From contig NC_041782.1 in the NCBI RefSeq assembly GCF_900090045.1, forward strand, positions 1,108,501 to 1,172,500: a DNA stretch of 64,000 nucleotides. Reading direction: 5' to 3'. The stretch's first letter is position 1; each line of letters starts with the position of its first letter. This DNA comes from Plasmodium malariae. Lineage: Eukaryota > Apicomplexa > Aconoidasida > Haemosporida > Plasmodiidae. A program made the translations under genes and the position numbers. The notes beneath the pieces were generated by a model that was not told where the DNA came from, did no database searches, and saw only the letters and a program-made list of their open reading frames with translations. This document shows positions 10,774-20,700 of the stretch, piece after piece.

Positions 10774-13700
10774 ATGGCCTTCAAGTGGCTTCTAATCTCC
10801 GTAATAGTATTCGGAAAAAAGGTACTCACATTAAATATAGTAAATAGTATATTCTACCAGAAGGACGAGATAAACAACTTAACATTTTCACTAGATCATA
10901 GAGCAAGAGAAAAAGCAGAAAGAGCAAAGCTACATTTTAAAAATGGGGAAATATCATATGTTTATAGTGATAATGGTATTTCTTCAATATTTACATTAAC
11001 AGCTGAAAAGGATATAAAAGAATTTTTTTCTCTTAATGAAGACATAAAATCATGCGATTATTTTATAACAAAAGGGGGTTTATTAAATAGAGAAAAAGAG
11101 CATAAATGTTTTAGAGAAACGTTTTGTGGAATAGTACCAAATTTTAAATATATAAAAAAGAAAAAAAAAGAAAATGATATTTTACTATATTGTGCTTATT
11201 TTAACGAAACACATATAATTATTTATCATGTTGGGAAACCAAAAATTTTAGAACCTAACATAACATATGAAAATATTTTTTTTGAAAAAGATAAAAAGGG
11301 TATCATTAATTGTTATGCTATGGATATTGATATACGATATGTACATGTATATGCAACAAATGAATGTGTACATAATTATTTTTTAGAATATATTAAAGAA
11401 GCATGTCAAGGGAAAAAATATTGTGAACTTGATTTTACGACAATTAAAAATGGGGAAAATTGTCCTATGAGTAAAAATATTTTTATCACAGTGCAATATA
11501 CATGTGTAGCAACATGTAATCCTAAATTGAACGAAATTTGTGATATACATAATTCAAACGGATTGATGCAAACGTGCAAATATGGATATAATATGGCAAT
11601 AGAACTATCTGATGAATGCGAGAGAAATTATACATGTGGTAATAGTGATATTTGTTCTGTTAATGCATACTGTAACGAATCTAGTAAAACATGTAAATGC
11701 AAAACTTCCTTATTACCATTCATTTCAAATAATTGTGTGTATAATAACATATGCAAAGTTTTGACATGTCCTGAGAATTCAACATGTGAAAAAGTAGACA
11801 ATGAAGAAAAAGGAGAATGTAAATGTCAAAAAGATAAATATTTTTATAAAAATAGATGCTATAATAAATATGATTTAGAATTAGCTATAAAGATGGAATT
11901 ACCTATACGAAGGAGAACATATTATGAACATACATTATATGATGGGTTATCATTACGACCTGAACATATTTATATGCAGTGTGAAAATGGCTACTATATT
12001 GAAGTTGTCAATGCATATGCTTCATGTTATCATGTTTCATTTGAAAAAAATTATATGAAATATATAACTGATTATTTAAAACGCGCATGCAATGGAAAAA
12101 CCAGGTGCGCTTATGGAAATAGTATAGACGCTGTAGAACATATTGACATTGACAATATGTGTAATGAGCATAAAGTCATTTTTCACTATGAGTATTTGTG
12201 TGCACAAGATGATAAAATAGGGAAACCGCTCCTCATGTTGGAGGGTTCTACTCTTCCCTTAACATCTCCTCCACAGATGGGAATTATTGCTCCAGGTGGA
12301 AATGATATGCACAATTTGTTTGTTCAAATGCAGGGTGGGTCAAAGGTTCACACAGAAGGGGAAATGAAATGGGCAGCAAAAAGGACAATGGAAAGGACAG
12401 TCTCAAGCCCAGTGGCACTATCTGTGGAAGAGATTAATCCTGCACAAAGCTATAACAGGTTTAAAAGAAAAAGCGAAATATTCAGAAGCAGGTTTTCAAG
12501 TAAAATACGGTGCGATGGTGGAACGATAACAGTAACAACTGCTCTTTTAAAAACAGGAGATGGTTGTGAGGATTTAAATATGACTTCATCTGTTAAGTCT
12601 TACTGTGATGGGTTAAGTGATTGTGATATAGGATTAACACATCATTTCGATACTTATTGCATAAACGATCAATATCTTTTCGTATCGTACGAATGCTTAG
12701 ACTTATGTACATATTGTCCACCTAACTCTTCATGTTATGGTAACAAATATAATTATAAATGTTTATGTGATAGCCCATATATAAGTATTCGAAATAACAC
12801 CGCTTGCCAAGCACCTACAAATTGCAGCGTTGCAGTGTGTGGAAAAAATCAAGTATGTAAACAAATAAATAATGATCAGTTCATATGTGAATGTAATAGT
12901 GGATACAAAAATGTAAATGGTACATGTGTCATTGACGACAACTGTGATCTGTTATGTCCATCAAATAAATCTTGTATAATTGAAAATGGGGAAAAGATAT
13001 GTAAATGTACTAACGGACTTTCCTTAGTAAATGGTGTTTGTGTATGTAGTGATGATCATATTATTAATAATGAAAATTTATGTATACCTAAAAATAAATG
13101 TAAAAGAAAAGAATACACAAATATATGTAAAAATAAGAATGAAGAATGTTCTTATGATGCAAAGGAAGACATTGTAAAATGTGTATGTATGGAACACTAC
13201 TTTAGAACTGATAGAGGTGATTGTAAACCTATTAATTATTGTGAGAATTTAAAATGTAATGAAAATGAAGAATGTAAAATTGTAAACTATAAAGCTACAT
13301 GTGAATGCAAACAAAATTTAAAGAGAAATACTTTAGGTCAATGTGTTTATAATAATTTATGCTTAATTAATAATGGGAATTGCCCTATAGATTCCAACTG
13401 TATGTATTACTTAAACAAACCACATGAATGTGTTTGTCATAAACAAGGTTTTGTTGCTCACAAAGGTAAATGCGTCTTACTAGACAAGTGTAATGAAGGT
13501 AATACGTGTTCAGAAAATTCTATCTGTGTTAATGTAATGAATAAAGAACCTATCTGTATATGCACATTTAATTATTTTAAAAAAGATGGTCTATGTATAT
13601 TACAAAATCCTTGCTTAAAAGATAATGGAGGTTGCTCAAGAAATTCAAATTGTATATTTAAAAATAATAAAATTACATGTGCATGTAAAGAAAATTATTT

Positions 13701-14055
13701 AAATCTTAATAATTCATGTGTACCTAAAACTACAAATATGGATAAATCTTTTACCTTCACTTATGATAAAGATGTATCTATTGTACTAGGAAGTTGTGCT
13801 ATAATAGAATTATTACATATAAATAATCAAATTATTTGGAAAACAAACTATTCAAATGAATCCTATATTTTTAATTATGAATTTCCCACATCTGGACAGT
13901 TGATTGCTCAAATTAAAAATCAGTTTAGTAGTAGTATACTTTATTTAAAAAAGAAAGCCCAAAATGATTTTGTCTATGACGACTTTCACATGGAACATAA
14001 ATCCTGCAAATACGAAAACGTGTTCTTCTACAGTCACAGGGATGGAAATGCGTGA
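10774..14055 (+). CDS. RIPR: RH5-interacting protein RIPR, cysteine-rich EGF/lectin-fold merozoite protein
   Basis: RIPR is a secreted micronemal protein that takes part in erythrocyte invasion as part of the PTRAMP-CSS-RIPR complex, and with RH5 and CyRPA in P. falciparum. I start at the ATG at 10774 because a signal peptide (MAFKWLLISVIVFG...) begins there. An in-frame ATG at 10714 would add 20 hydrophilic residues. Numbered from 10714, three SUEL/galactose-lectin-like Cys modules lie at about 195-265, 423-500 and 597-665 (pattern C..GK..C..., then a V.Y.C ending). Two EGF-like modules lie at 267-387 and eight more from about 667 to 1010, ten in all as in PfRIPR. The C-terminal region of about 100 residues has few cysteines. 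There is no TM segment or GPI signal, fitting a soluble component. A Cys-free loop at about 505-595 sits where PfRIPR is proteolytically processed. Length 1093-1113 residues compares with about 1086 in P. falciparum. Single exon. Confidence 0.9.
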   Translation: MAFKWLLISVIVFGKKVLTLNIVNSIFYQKDEINNLTFSLDHRAREKAERAKLHFKNGEISYVYSDNGISSIFTLTAEKDIKEFFSLNEDIKSCDYFITKGGLLNREKEHKCFRETFCGIVPNFKYIKKKKKENDILLYCAYFNETHIIIYHVGKPKILEPNITYENIFFEKDKKGIINCYAMDIDIRYVHVYATNECVHNYFLEYIKEACQGKKYCELDFTTIKNGENCPMSKNIFITVQYTCVATCNPKLNEICDIHNSNGLMQTCKYGYNMAIELSDECERNYTCGNSDICSVNAYCNESSKTCKCKTSLLPFISNNCVYNNICKVLTCPENSTCEKVDNEEKGECKCQKDKYFYKNRCYNKYDLELAIKMELPIRRRTYYEHTLYDGLSLRPEHIYMQCENGYYIEVVNAYASCYHVSFEKNYMKYITDYLKRACNGKTRCAYGNSIDAVEHIDIDNMCNEHKVIFHYEYLCAQDDKIGKPLLMLEGSTLPLTSPPQMGIIAPGGNDMHNLFVQMQGGSKVHTEGEMKWAAKRTMERTVSSPVALSVEEINPAQSYNRFKRKSEIFRSRFSSKIRCDGGTITVTTALLKTGDGCEDLNMTSSVKSYCDGLSDCDIGLTHHFDTYCINDQYLFVSYECLDLCTYCPPNSSCYGNKYNYKCLCDSPYISIRNNTACQAPTNCSVAVCGKNQVCKQINNDQFICECNSGYKNVNGTCVIDDNCDLLCPSNKSCIIENGEKICKCTNGLSLVNGVCVCSDDHIINNENLCIPKNKCKRKEYTNICKNKNEECSYDAKEDIVKCVCMEHYFRTDRGDCKPINYCENLKCNENEECKIVNYKATCECKQNLKRNTLGQCVYNNLCLINNGNCPIDSNCMYYLNKPHECVCHKQGFVAHKGKCVLLDKCNEGNTCSENSICVNVMNKEPICICTFNYFKKDGLCILQNPCLKDNGGCSRNSNCIFKNNKITCACKENYLNLNNSCVPKTTNMDKSFTFTYDKDVSIVLGSCAIIELLHINNQIIWKTNYSNESYIFNYEFPTSGQLIAQIKNQFSSSILYLKKKAQNDFVYDDFHMEHKSCKYENVFFYSHRDGNA

Positions 14056-14073
14056 GCCGGGTGAACTGGGTGA

Positions 14074-14098
14074 GCCCTTTGCGCAGGATGCGCAGGGC
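14074..14098 (+). other. GC-rich hairpin in the RIPR 3' flank
   Basis: GCCC (14074-14077) pairs with GGGC (14095-14098), and TGCGC (14080-14084) pairs with GCGCA (14090-14094), leaving a two-base bulge and a five-base loop. It lies about 20 bases after the stop codon, in the most GC-rich intergenic patch I noticed. Function is unknown. Confidence 0.5.
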
Positions 14099-14917
14099 GA
14101 ATGACAGTTTCCGTGTTGTCAACAAAATTTGTCCTCACGCAAAAATGCATACACGCGTACATATGTATAAACAAACATACACATAAATATACATATATAC
14201 ATATATAAGTATATATATATATATGTACATACATCAAGCTGCGTGCTTGCCTTACCAATTTTTTAAACACCTAAGAATTTTTTTAAATTTATAACATGCA
14301 TATGTGCATGCACTTAAAGTTAAACTTATTCCTTAACAAAAACTTTTCGCATGTACATAGCGTGCGTATCTTGATATATGCGCGCTTGTGTACATATATA
14401 TATATATATTCCCATTCATGCACCTTCCCATACAACCTTCCGTACTACCTCCCTTAATACATACATTACTAGAACTCATTCTTACACTTTCAACAACTAG
14501 ACCGCTGCAAATCTTGTTATATGATTTACTCCCTCAGACATGTGGCTTCATTCGACGAATTTATTAACCCCATTCCTGCTTTCACTGTACAAAGGGTTCA
14601 TGTGCACAAATGTAGATATATACGTATTTGTGTATATATATGTAAATATCGTATACATCTGTGCAAAACTGATGCTTCCCCTCGTACGCACTCCAAAGAA
14701 ACATAGCAAAAGGGGGAAAAACCACTTACACAAATTAAAGTGTTAAAAGTATAAAATGACAAGAATTAACTAAGAGGTATGGTTCAAAATGAAACAAATT
14801 TGTCTTAGAACTTCTAGTATTTACGTAGAAAAACAGGTAACAAAAACGATTTCCTGCATAGGTTTCAGTTTCAGTTTGCTCATGAGATATTCGCCCTGAA
14901 ATTCATTTTGTAACTTA

Positions 14918-15062
14918 GTTTCCTATCCGTTTTGTCAGTTTAATTCCCACCATTTTTGCCACTTGGTACCCTATCCATTTTGTCATTTGCCTTCCCATTC
15001 GTTTTGTCATTTGCTTTCCCATCCGTTTTGTCATTTGCTTTCCCTCCGATTTGTCAGTTGTT
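14918..15062. repeat. 24-base degenerate minisatellite
   Basis: Five to six imperfect copies of a unit built from TTTTGTCATTTGC and TTTCCCATCCG lie just downstream of the C2orf69-like stop codon. Confidence 0.7.
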
Positions 15063-15096
15063 CACCCGCTCACCCGTTTCAACGCTATTTTCTATA

Positions 15097-16356
15097 CTAG
15101 AGCGAATTTCTCTTCCATTTTTCGAAAAAAAAATCAGAGATCTTGGTTTTTTTACTTTGGCAAAAATTGATATTCAATTCTTTGCTACATAGTAACAGGG
15201 GGGTATGTTCATCTGCTTCTTTCTCTATATCCTCGGAAAAATCAATTAAAATTTCAAAGTGCATACAAAGAGGATTAACTACCTTTTGGACGTTTGTATA
15301 ATGTATATATGGAAACGTACATATACGAAAGAGTCTTAATAATTTAAGAAAATTTGTTAACTCCTTATGGATGTATAGACCGCTCTCATCGACGATCTGA
15401 CGAGGAGTAGAATGAATATATATTTTTATATTGTATTGTGATAAGTTCTCTAACGCACTATTTTCAATATTCGTATTGTAAATATTTTTATTAAAACTAG
15501 GATCTAAAAAATAAAGAGAGTCAATCAAGGACCAAAAAAAGAATTTTTCTTTAGCTTCTCTTAGTAGAGAAAATAAAACTGTGCATCCTTTACTAAATCC
15601 AATTAAAATTAGTTTTCCCTTTATCCCTTCTTTCCGATTTATATTGTTACACTCGTTACAAGGTTTTTCTTCAATGTTATTTTTGCTTGTTCTCGTTTCT
15701 TCTTCATCAGTGTTTTTGCAAATTTGGGTATCACTCACTATGTCGCTTTCACTGATCGTGCTCTGTTGTCCTATCATATTTGCATCTCTCATCTGGGAAC
15801 AATTACACGAAATTGTTGTGCCTTTTTTTTGACTTCCTAACAATGTTTTATTTAACGACAGTAGTAAACACAATAAATGTTTTGTACTTTGCGCTTGTGT
15901 AGTCTTGTTGTTAGTATAACTCTCCTCGTTCGTTTGGTACGAGTTTTTGCTAGTCCTGCTTATGTTTCCCTCTCGGTCATTTGCACTGTTTGCATGTACA
16001 TTTTTCGCATTTGTGCTCAGAGATATATCAGATGAATTTAAAAAATTTGAAAAGGTCGAAAAATAATTCGAAAAAGTACTAGGTTTAATAAATACTATAT
16101 GATCATATAAATACTTCGAGGATATAACCCAAAACAGGGCCTCATAACTGTAACAGTAATCGGTACATTCGTATGTTGATTGTAACTTAAAAGATGTGTA
16201 TATAGAATTCCTGAAAAAATTTGAATAATCCCCAGGAAAAAATATAATATATTTACTCTCATAATTTTTATTCGTTAAAATGGGTTCCCTATATAATATC
16301 GTGTTAAGCTTCTCATTATATCCTGCCACATTATACACACAAAAACTTACCGGCAT
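15097..16356 (-). CDS. C2orf69-like (UPF0565) alpha/beta-hydrolase-fold protein
   Basis: A 419-residue protein of the C2orf69 family; the human member is a mitochondrial protein of uncertain enzymology. An N-terminal strand YIIFFPGDYSNF aligns with the human VVFFPGDVQNYH. KLILIGFSKGCTVLFSLL (about 246-263) aligns with LIGFSKGCVVLNQLL and contains a GxSxG nucleophile elbow. IYIHSTPRQIVDES aligns with VHTHVTPYQVRDP, and the closing segment has MHFEIL where the human protein has a conserved His (NHFRVHEVF). A Ser/Asn/Thr-rich insert of about 120 residues separates the two halves. The human WLDGGHSGG motif is replaced by YFLDPSFNKN, keeping a possible acid (Asp about 283) but losing the GGH. The ATG at 16356 is followed by GTAAGT-like sequence, but the reading frame from there is conserved, so I treat the gene as single-exon. 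No obvious presequence. Confidence 0.75.
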   Translation of the reverse strand: MPVSFCVYNVAGYNEKLNTILYREPILTNKNYESKYIIFFPGDYSNFFRNSIYTSFKLQSTYECTDYCYSYEALFWVISSKYLYDHIVFIKPSTFSNYFSTFSNFLNSSDISLSTNAKNVHANSANDREGNISRTSKNSYQTNEESYTNNKTTQAQSTKHLLCLLLSLNKTLLGSQKKGTTISCNCSQMRDANMIGQQSTISESDIVSDTQICKNTDEEETRTSKNNIEEKPCNECNNINRKEGIKGKLILIGFSKGCTVLFSLLREAKEKFFFWSLIDSLYFLDPSFNKNIYNTNIENSALENLSQYNIKIYIHSTPRQIVDESGLYIHKELTNFLKLLRLFRICTFPYIHYTNVQKVVNPLCMHFEILIDFSEDIEKEADEHTPLLLCSKELNINFCQSKKTKISDFFFEKWKRNSL

Positions 16357-17475
16357 TTTCGCATTTTATGTACTTGCTATATATATACATGTGCATACGT
16401 GTACGCATCTGTGTATACGGGCCAATAGGCGCATATGTGTTAGCTCATACGTACATGTATATGAACCTATACGTACATATGTATAATCACAATATTTTTT
16501 CGAAAAATAATTTAAACCCTACATATTTTTATAAAGCAATTCCCACTATGTAAAAATTTTTTTCATTAATGTTAACATTTTTTTAAACTCTATATTCTTG
16601 CTTAAAAGCAACAGATTGTCATGTTGAAAAAGAGCAAATGGAAATAAAAAAAAAAAAAAAAGGAAAAAGAAAAAATGGAAGTAACGAGTGAGCAATCGCC
16701 ATAAGTAATAAGATCGTTTGCTTCTTAAAAAAGACAAAAAAAAAAAATAAAAAAATAAATGAACTATGAATAAATAATGCTTAAATGGTGCATAAACTGC
16801 GTACATATTGTGCAAAAATAGTGAATAAATAATACATACATAAATGGGGCAAAATGCACGAACAGGGGGTCATAATGCAGAAGGCGGTTGAAAATGCTAA
16901 AAATACTAGTAAAACGATTTTCCAAAAAAAATAAAAAACTCCTGAGATATGAAAATTTACTTTTTTTTATTCATTCAATGCAAATTTTCTGAAAGAACAC
17001 AAAAAAAAGCGTATTTGCTTTGCTTGTAAAAATTACCTTGCATGTTCATGTAAATATGAACAGTTAATACGCACTTGCAAATAAGCAAATACGTACATAT
17101 ATATATATATATATATACATATGCTTACATATTTATGTATTAATTTCCCCATATTTGCAAACCTGTTAAAATGCTTAAATTTTTCTCCAAAGGTAAAGTA
17201 TCCCTTATATGCTTGTGACCCATTTTTATATCATTAAAGAGTATGAGATAAAAATTTTTTTCAGAAATGAAATATTAAATGGGTATGCAATGTACCTGAC
17301 CGAGTAAGGTTCAAGAAAAAAAAAAAAATTTGCTGTTAATTTTTCTCCTATTCTTTTGCAGTTTAATGCAAACTTGAACAATATTTGCCGCATTATTAAT
17401 TTTTTCCAATCTTGCAATATGTTTTGTGGGCTTCTTTTTCCCTCTCTGGACTTCTTCGGACTTGCGACGCTGCCT
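16357..17475. other. intergenic region between two minus-strand genes
   Basis: It holds poly-A/T runs, (TA)n at about 17098-17116 and AT-rich sequence. Sequence just after the upstream gene's stop (17405-17475) is somewhat GC-richer but does not continue a recognisable protein. Confidence 0.55.
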
Positions 17476-18350
17476 CTACTTCCCTTTTAACTCAACCGTT
17501 TCGCTGTTCAGCAAAACTTTAGCATGGAGTACGAAGAATGTTGTGTCAATATTATTTTTCGTGGCGGTTATTTGTACGACACCTTGTTTTTCCTTTGCCT
17601 GAAAAAATGTTTTGCTATTGATATAATTTTTTTCGTGTACTCCAGAAATACTTAATATTTGTATTTGGTTATTACCTACAATATTGCAAAGTTCTTTATT
17701 ATTTAATACAAAATTTTTCACAAAATTTAAACTTGAATAGGAGTTTTTATATATGCATATTCTTTTAATGGCTAAAAAAGTGGAAAAGAAAAATGCACAC
17801 AACATAATTTTTCCTATAATTTGTTGTGTTTCATTAAATGTTTTTTCTTTATTTTCATATTTATAATAATAAGAGCTGTGTGTAGGATTTCCATATATAG
17901 GGCATATTTCGTAGCTATAACGAAAGTAGTTATTATATAGGTTATTAAAACTATATATGGATTTATCGTTATACTCTTTTTTTCCTCCCTCCTCTTTTTT
18001 GTCCTTATCAGCATTTTTCCTCTTTTTCTTAACCATCATTATGTTGTTTATTTTCCATTTTGTGGTCCCATTTTCAATAATATGAAGAATTTTTTCATCT
18101 TTATTAGTCACTTTTTTTCGATCATTTATGTCATACTTTTCAATAAATTTTTTTGCGTTGGAATTTTTTTTTTCTTCTTCTTCATTATCTTTACCCGAAA
18201 TGAACGACAAAATGAATGATTTTACTTTTTTAAAAAAAAATTTTATTTCTTTTTTTATTAAGTATGGATTTTCTAAATATTCCGAGAAGTCTTTATCTTC
18301 TTCAGTGTACTCATCATCATACTCGTAAACATCTTCTGGGTTACCTACGT

Positions 18351-18383
<33 letters not shown>

Positions 18384-18702
18384 CCTTTTTTATGGCATTT
18401 ACATTAAGATATATTTTCTCACTGTTAAATAATAGCAACAATTCACATTTAGCTCTATTGTTAGATGAGTCTATATTCCCTTTCTTTTTTACTAGTTTAA
18501 GACTATCTTTTTTTGAATAATTTAAATGTAATTTTAAAATGTTTACTGCATCGTCTAGATACGAATGCCGATGATCAAAGTTGTTCATATATTTCACAAC
18601 AAAAAACAAACCGCTGTTTATAAGTAAAAACCATGTACTCCCCAAAAAAAAGGCAAAGCTGTTATTCCTGTAAAAGTTCAATAACCTTTTATGCACGTAC
18701 AT
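17476..18702 (-). CDS. conserved membrane protein with COA1/TIM21-like C-terminal domain
   Basis: A 408-residue protein with a TM segment at about 15-36 (FAFFLGSTWFLLINSGLFFV) and another at about 293-312 (IGKIMLCAFFFSTFLAIKRI). Between them lie a Lys run at about 107-117, an acidic stretch (DEYTEEDKDFSEYLE) and low-complexity Lys/Asn sequence. The last 85 residues (SLNFVKNFVLNNKELCNIVG through the final VLLNSETVEL) have the layout of COA1/TIM21-type mitochondrial inner-membrane domains: an N-terminal TM, a helix, then strands with a G.V.I.A core. That would point to respiratory-chain assembly or import, but it rests on pattern only. I do not recognise a close named homologue. The ATG at 18702 is the first in frame. 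Confidence 0.72.
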
Positions 18703-18899
18703 TTTGCACCTTCAAATATGTTCAAGGAACACTGCGGTATGCCTCTTCCGTTATGCTATTCTTCCGTTCTGGTAATCTGCTGTTTTTGTTCTGTTCTGTC
18801 CTATGCTTTCATTATTTATTGCTCTTCATTCGTTATTCTTTTATTGTTATTCTTTCACTTCTTCATTACTAATTTGTTCCTTATTTTGTCATATCTTTT

Positions 18900-19130
18900 G
18901 TCACATATTTTATCTCATATTTTGACATATATTTTGACACATTATTTGTGATTTATTTTGTCACATATTTTGTTACATATTTTGTTACATATTTTGTGAT
19001 TTACTTTGTCACATATTTTGTCACATATTTTGTCACATATTTTGTTACATATTTTGTTACATATTTTGTTACATATTTTGTGATTTATTTTGTCACATAT
19101 TCTGTTACATATTTTGTGATTTATTTTGTT
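18900..19130. repeat. 12-base minisatellite (ATTTTGTCACAT/ATTTTGTTACAT)
   Basis: Around 16-18 copies with C/T and GTGATTT variants. A 12-base unit keeps one frame open, producing a spurious Tyr-Phe-Val-Thr frame. Confidence 0.9.
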
Positions 19131-19559
19131 ATTTTCTTTATTTTATTTTTTTTATTTCACTCACCCCTCCTCTTTGTTTTCTCCCGCGCGCATATTCAAT
19201 TTCCTACTTTTTTTTTTTCCTTTTATGTATTACAGTAAAATATTTTGTCATGGGTCGTATTATTCGACAGTGTTAGGCTTACCATACAGACTTTTATAGA
19301 ATGGTCATATATTCATATATTCACATATTCATACATGTGATACTAACCATATATTACAGTGTTAAATTATACAAATTTCGTTCAAGCATATTTGTCACGT
19401 CGTTCATTGTTGCAGTTGTGATATTCTTTCTTTCATACATATTGAAGGAATGTTAAATAATTTAAAAAAAAAAAACAAAAAAATGAATGCAGTTTTTTTT
19501 CTTTTTTTTTTTTTTTTCATTTTTTGTTACAATGCGTTTGTACAAAAAATTGTAATTTG

Positions 19560-19655
19560 CATAACATTTTATTGTTTTTTTGTATTTAATTATTTTTTTG
19601 TATTTTATTGTTTTTTTGTATTTTATTGTTTTTTTGTATTTTATTGTTTTTCCCC
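19560..19655. repeat. 18-base minisatellite, about four to five copies
   Basis: Tandem TTTTTTTGTATTTTATTG units in the intergenic region. Confidence 0.85.
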
Positions 19656-20700
19656 ATTTTGTGGGTTTTCTTTTTTTTTATATAACTTAAATTATCGAAA
19701 ATGTTAAGAGATTCATAATTGTGATAGGTTCTCAGTATAAAGCTCATTTTGATAAAGTACTCGCAATGACGGTATCTCATATGCACATATTTGTGTGTGC
19801 CGTGGAGGAGGGCATGTGTACATGTGTGTATTTGTGTGTATCTGTATTTGTAGGCGTATGTATATATTTCTAGGCTCGTAAAATAAAGTTATTTTTCCTC
19901 TTTTCAAATTTTTTCAAATTTTTAATATCTTGTCAGAGTAGTAAACTGCCTATTCAACTTTGTATTAAATTTTAATTTTGACATTGTTAACATTTTTACT
20001 GCGAGAGCAGGCCATTGAAATTTGAACAAGTGATATAACTACTCAGAGTAGCTGCTCGTGCTCGTACATATGAAGGAAAATCGGGATGTACGTTCGATTA
20101 ACTCTTTTTTTTTTGTCATATGTTTAGGGGAATACATTCTTAAAATGGTGCATATTAAAATGATGCATATTTGCACTCCATAAGGAAAAAAATAAAATAA
20201 AATATAAAATAAAAATTAAAAAAATTAAAAACAAATTCATAAAATGAATAAGATATATTGTGTAAAATACGTGAAGTGATGTAGGTGAAGTGGAGCAAAA
20301 AAATGGGGAATCATAAAAAAGAGCATTCGCCAATAAAAAAACAAAACAGCATGAACATACGTAAAAACTGTTTGTGCTTATGTGTTAACACATCTTTGTG
20401 CATGTGTGTATGTGTGTGTGTTTATATGGCGCCTACCAATTCAAAGAACGGGTTGATACAATTTAATTATTCCCCTTTTCCCCCTCCAAAAGAAAAAAAA
20501 AGAAAAACACATATTTCAACAAAAATAACAAACACGGAATGGGGAAATAAGGTTTTATAAATACATACGTGTTCACATGGAAATACATGAAAATGTTTTA
20601 TGTACATGCATTGCTTATGTATATATACACGTCCACATGTCTACATACACTAATATGAAGCTCTATTTTCACCCCTTTCCACACGCGCACACACCCTTTC

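Larger units (their letters stand above)
14056..15096. other. convergent intergenic region between RIPR and the C2orf69-like gene
   Basis: It begins with an unusually GC-rich stretch (14051-14100) containing a hairpin, then (TA)n near 14205-14223 and 14395-14409, and a 24-base TTTTGTCATTTGC repeat at about 14918-15062. No gene is supported. Confidence 0.6.
18703..20700. other. intergenic region upstream of the COA1-like gene
   Basis: About 2 kb containing a 12-base TTTTGTCACATA array (18900-19130), an 18-base TTTTTTTGTATTTTATTG array (19560-19655), poly-T runs and a short GT-rich tract near 20403-20420. It includes the 3' flank of the TBC gene. No gene is supported. Confidence 0.55.
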
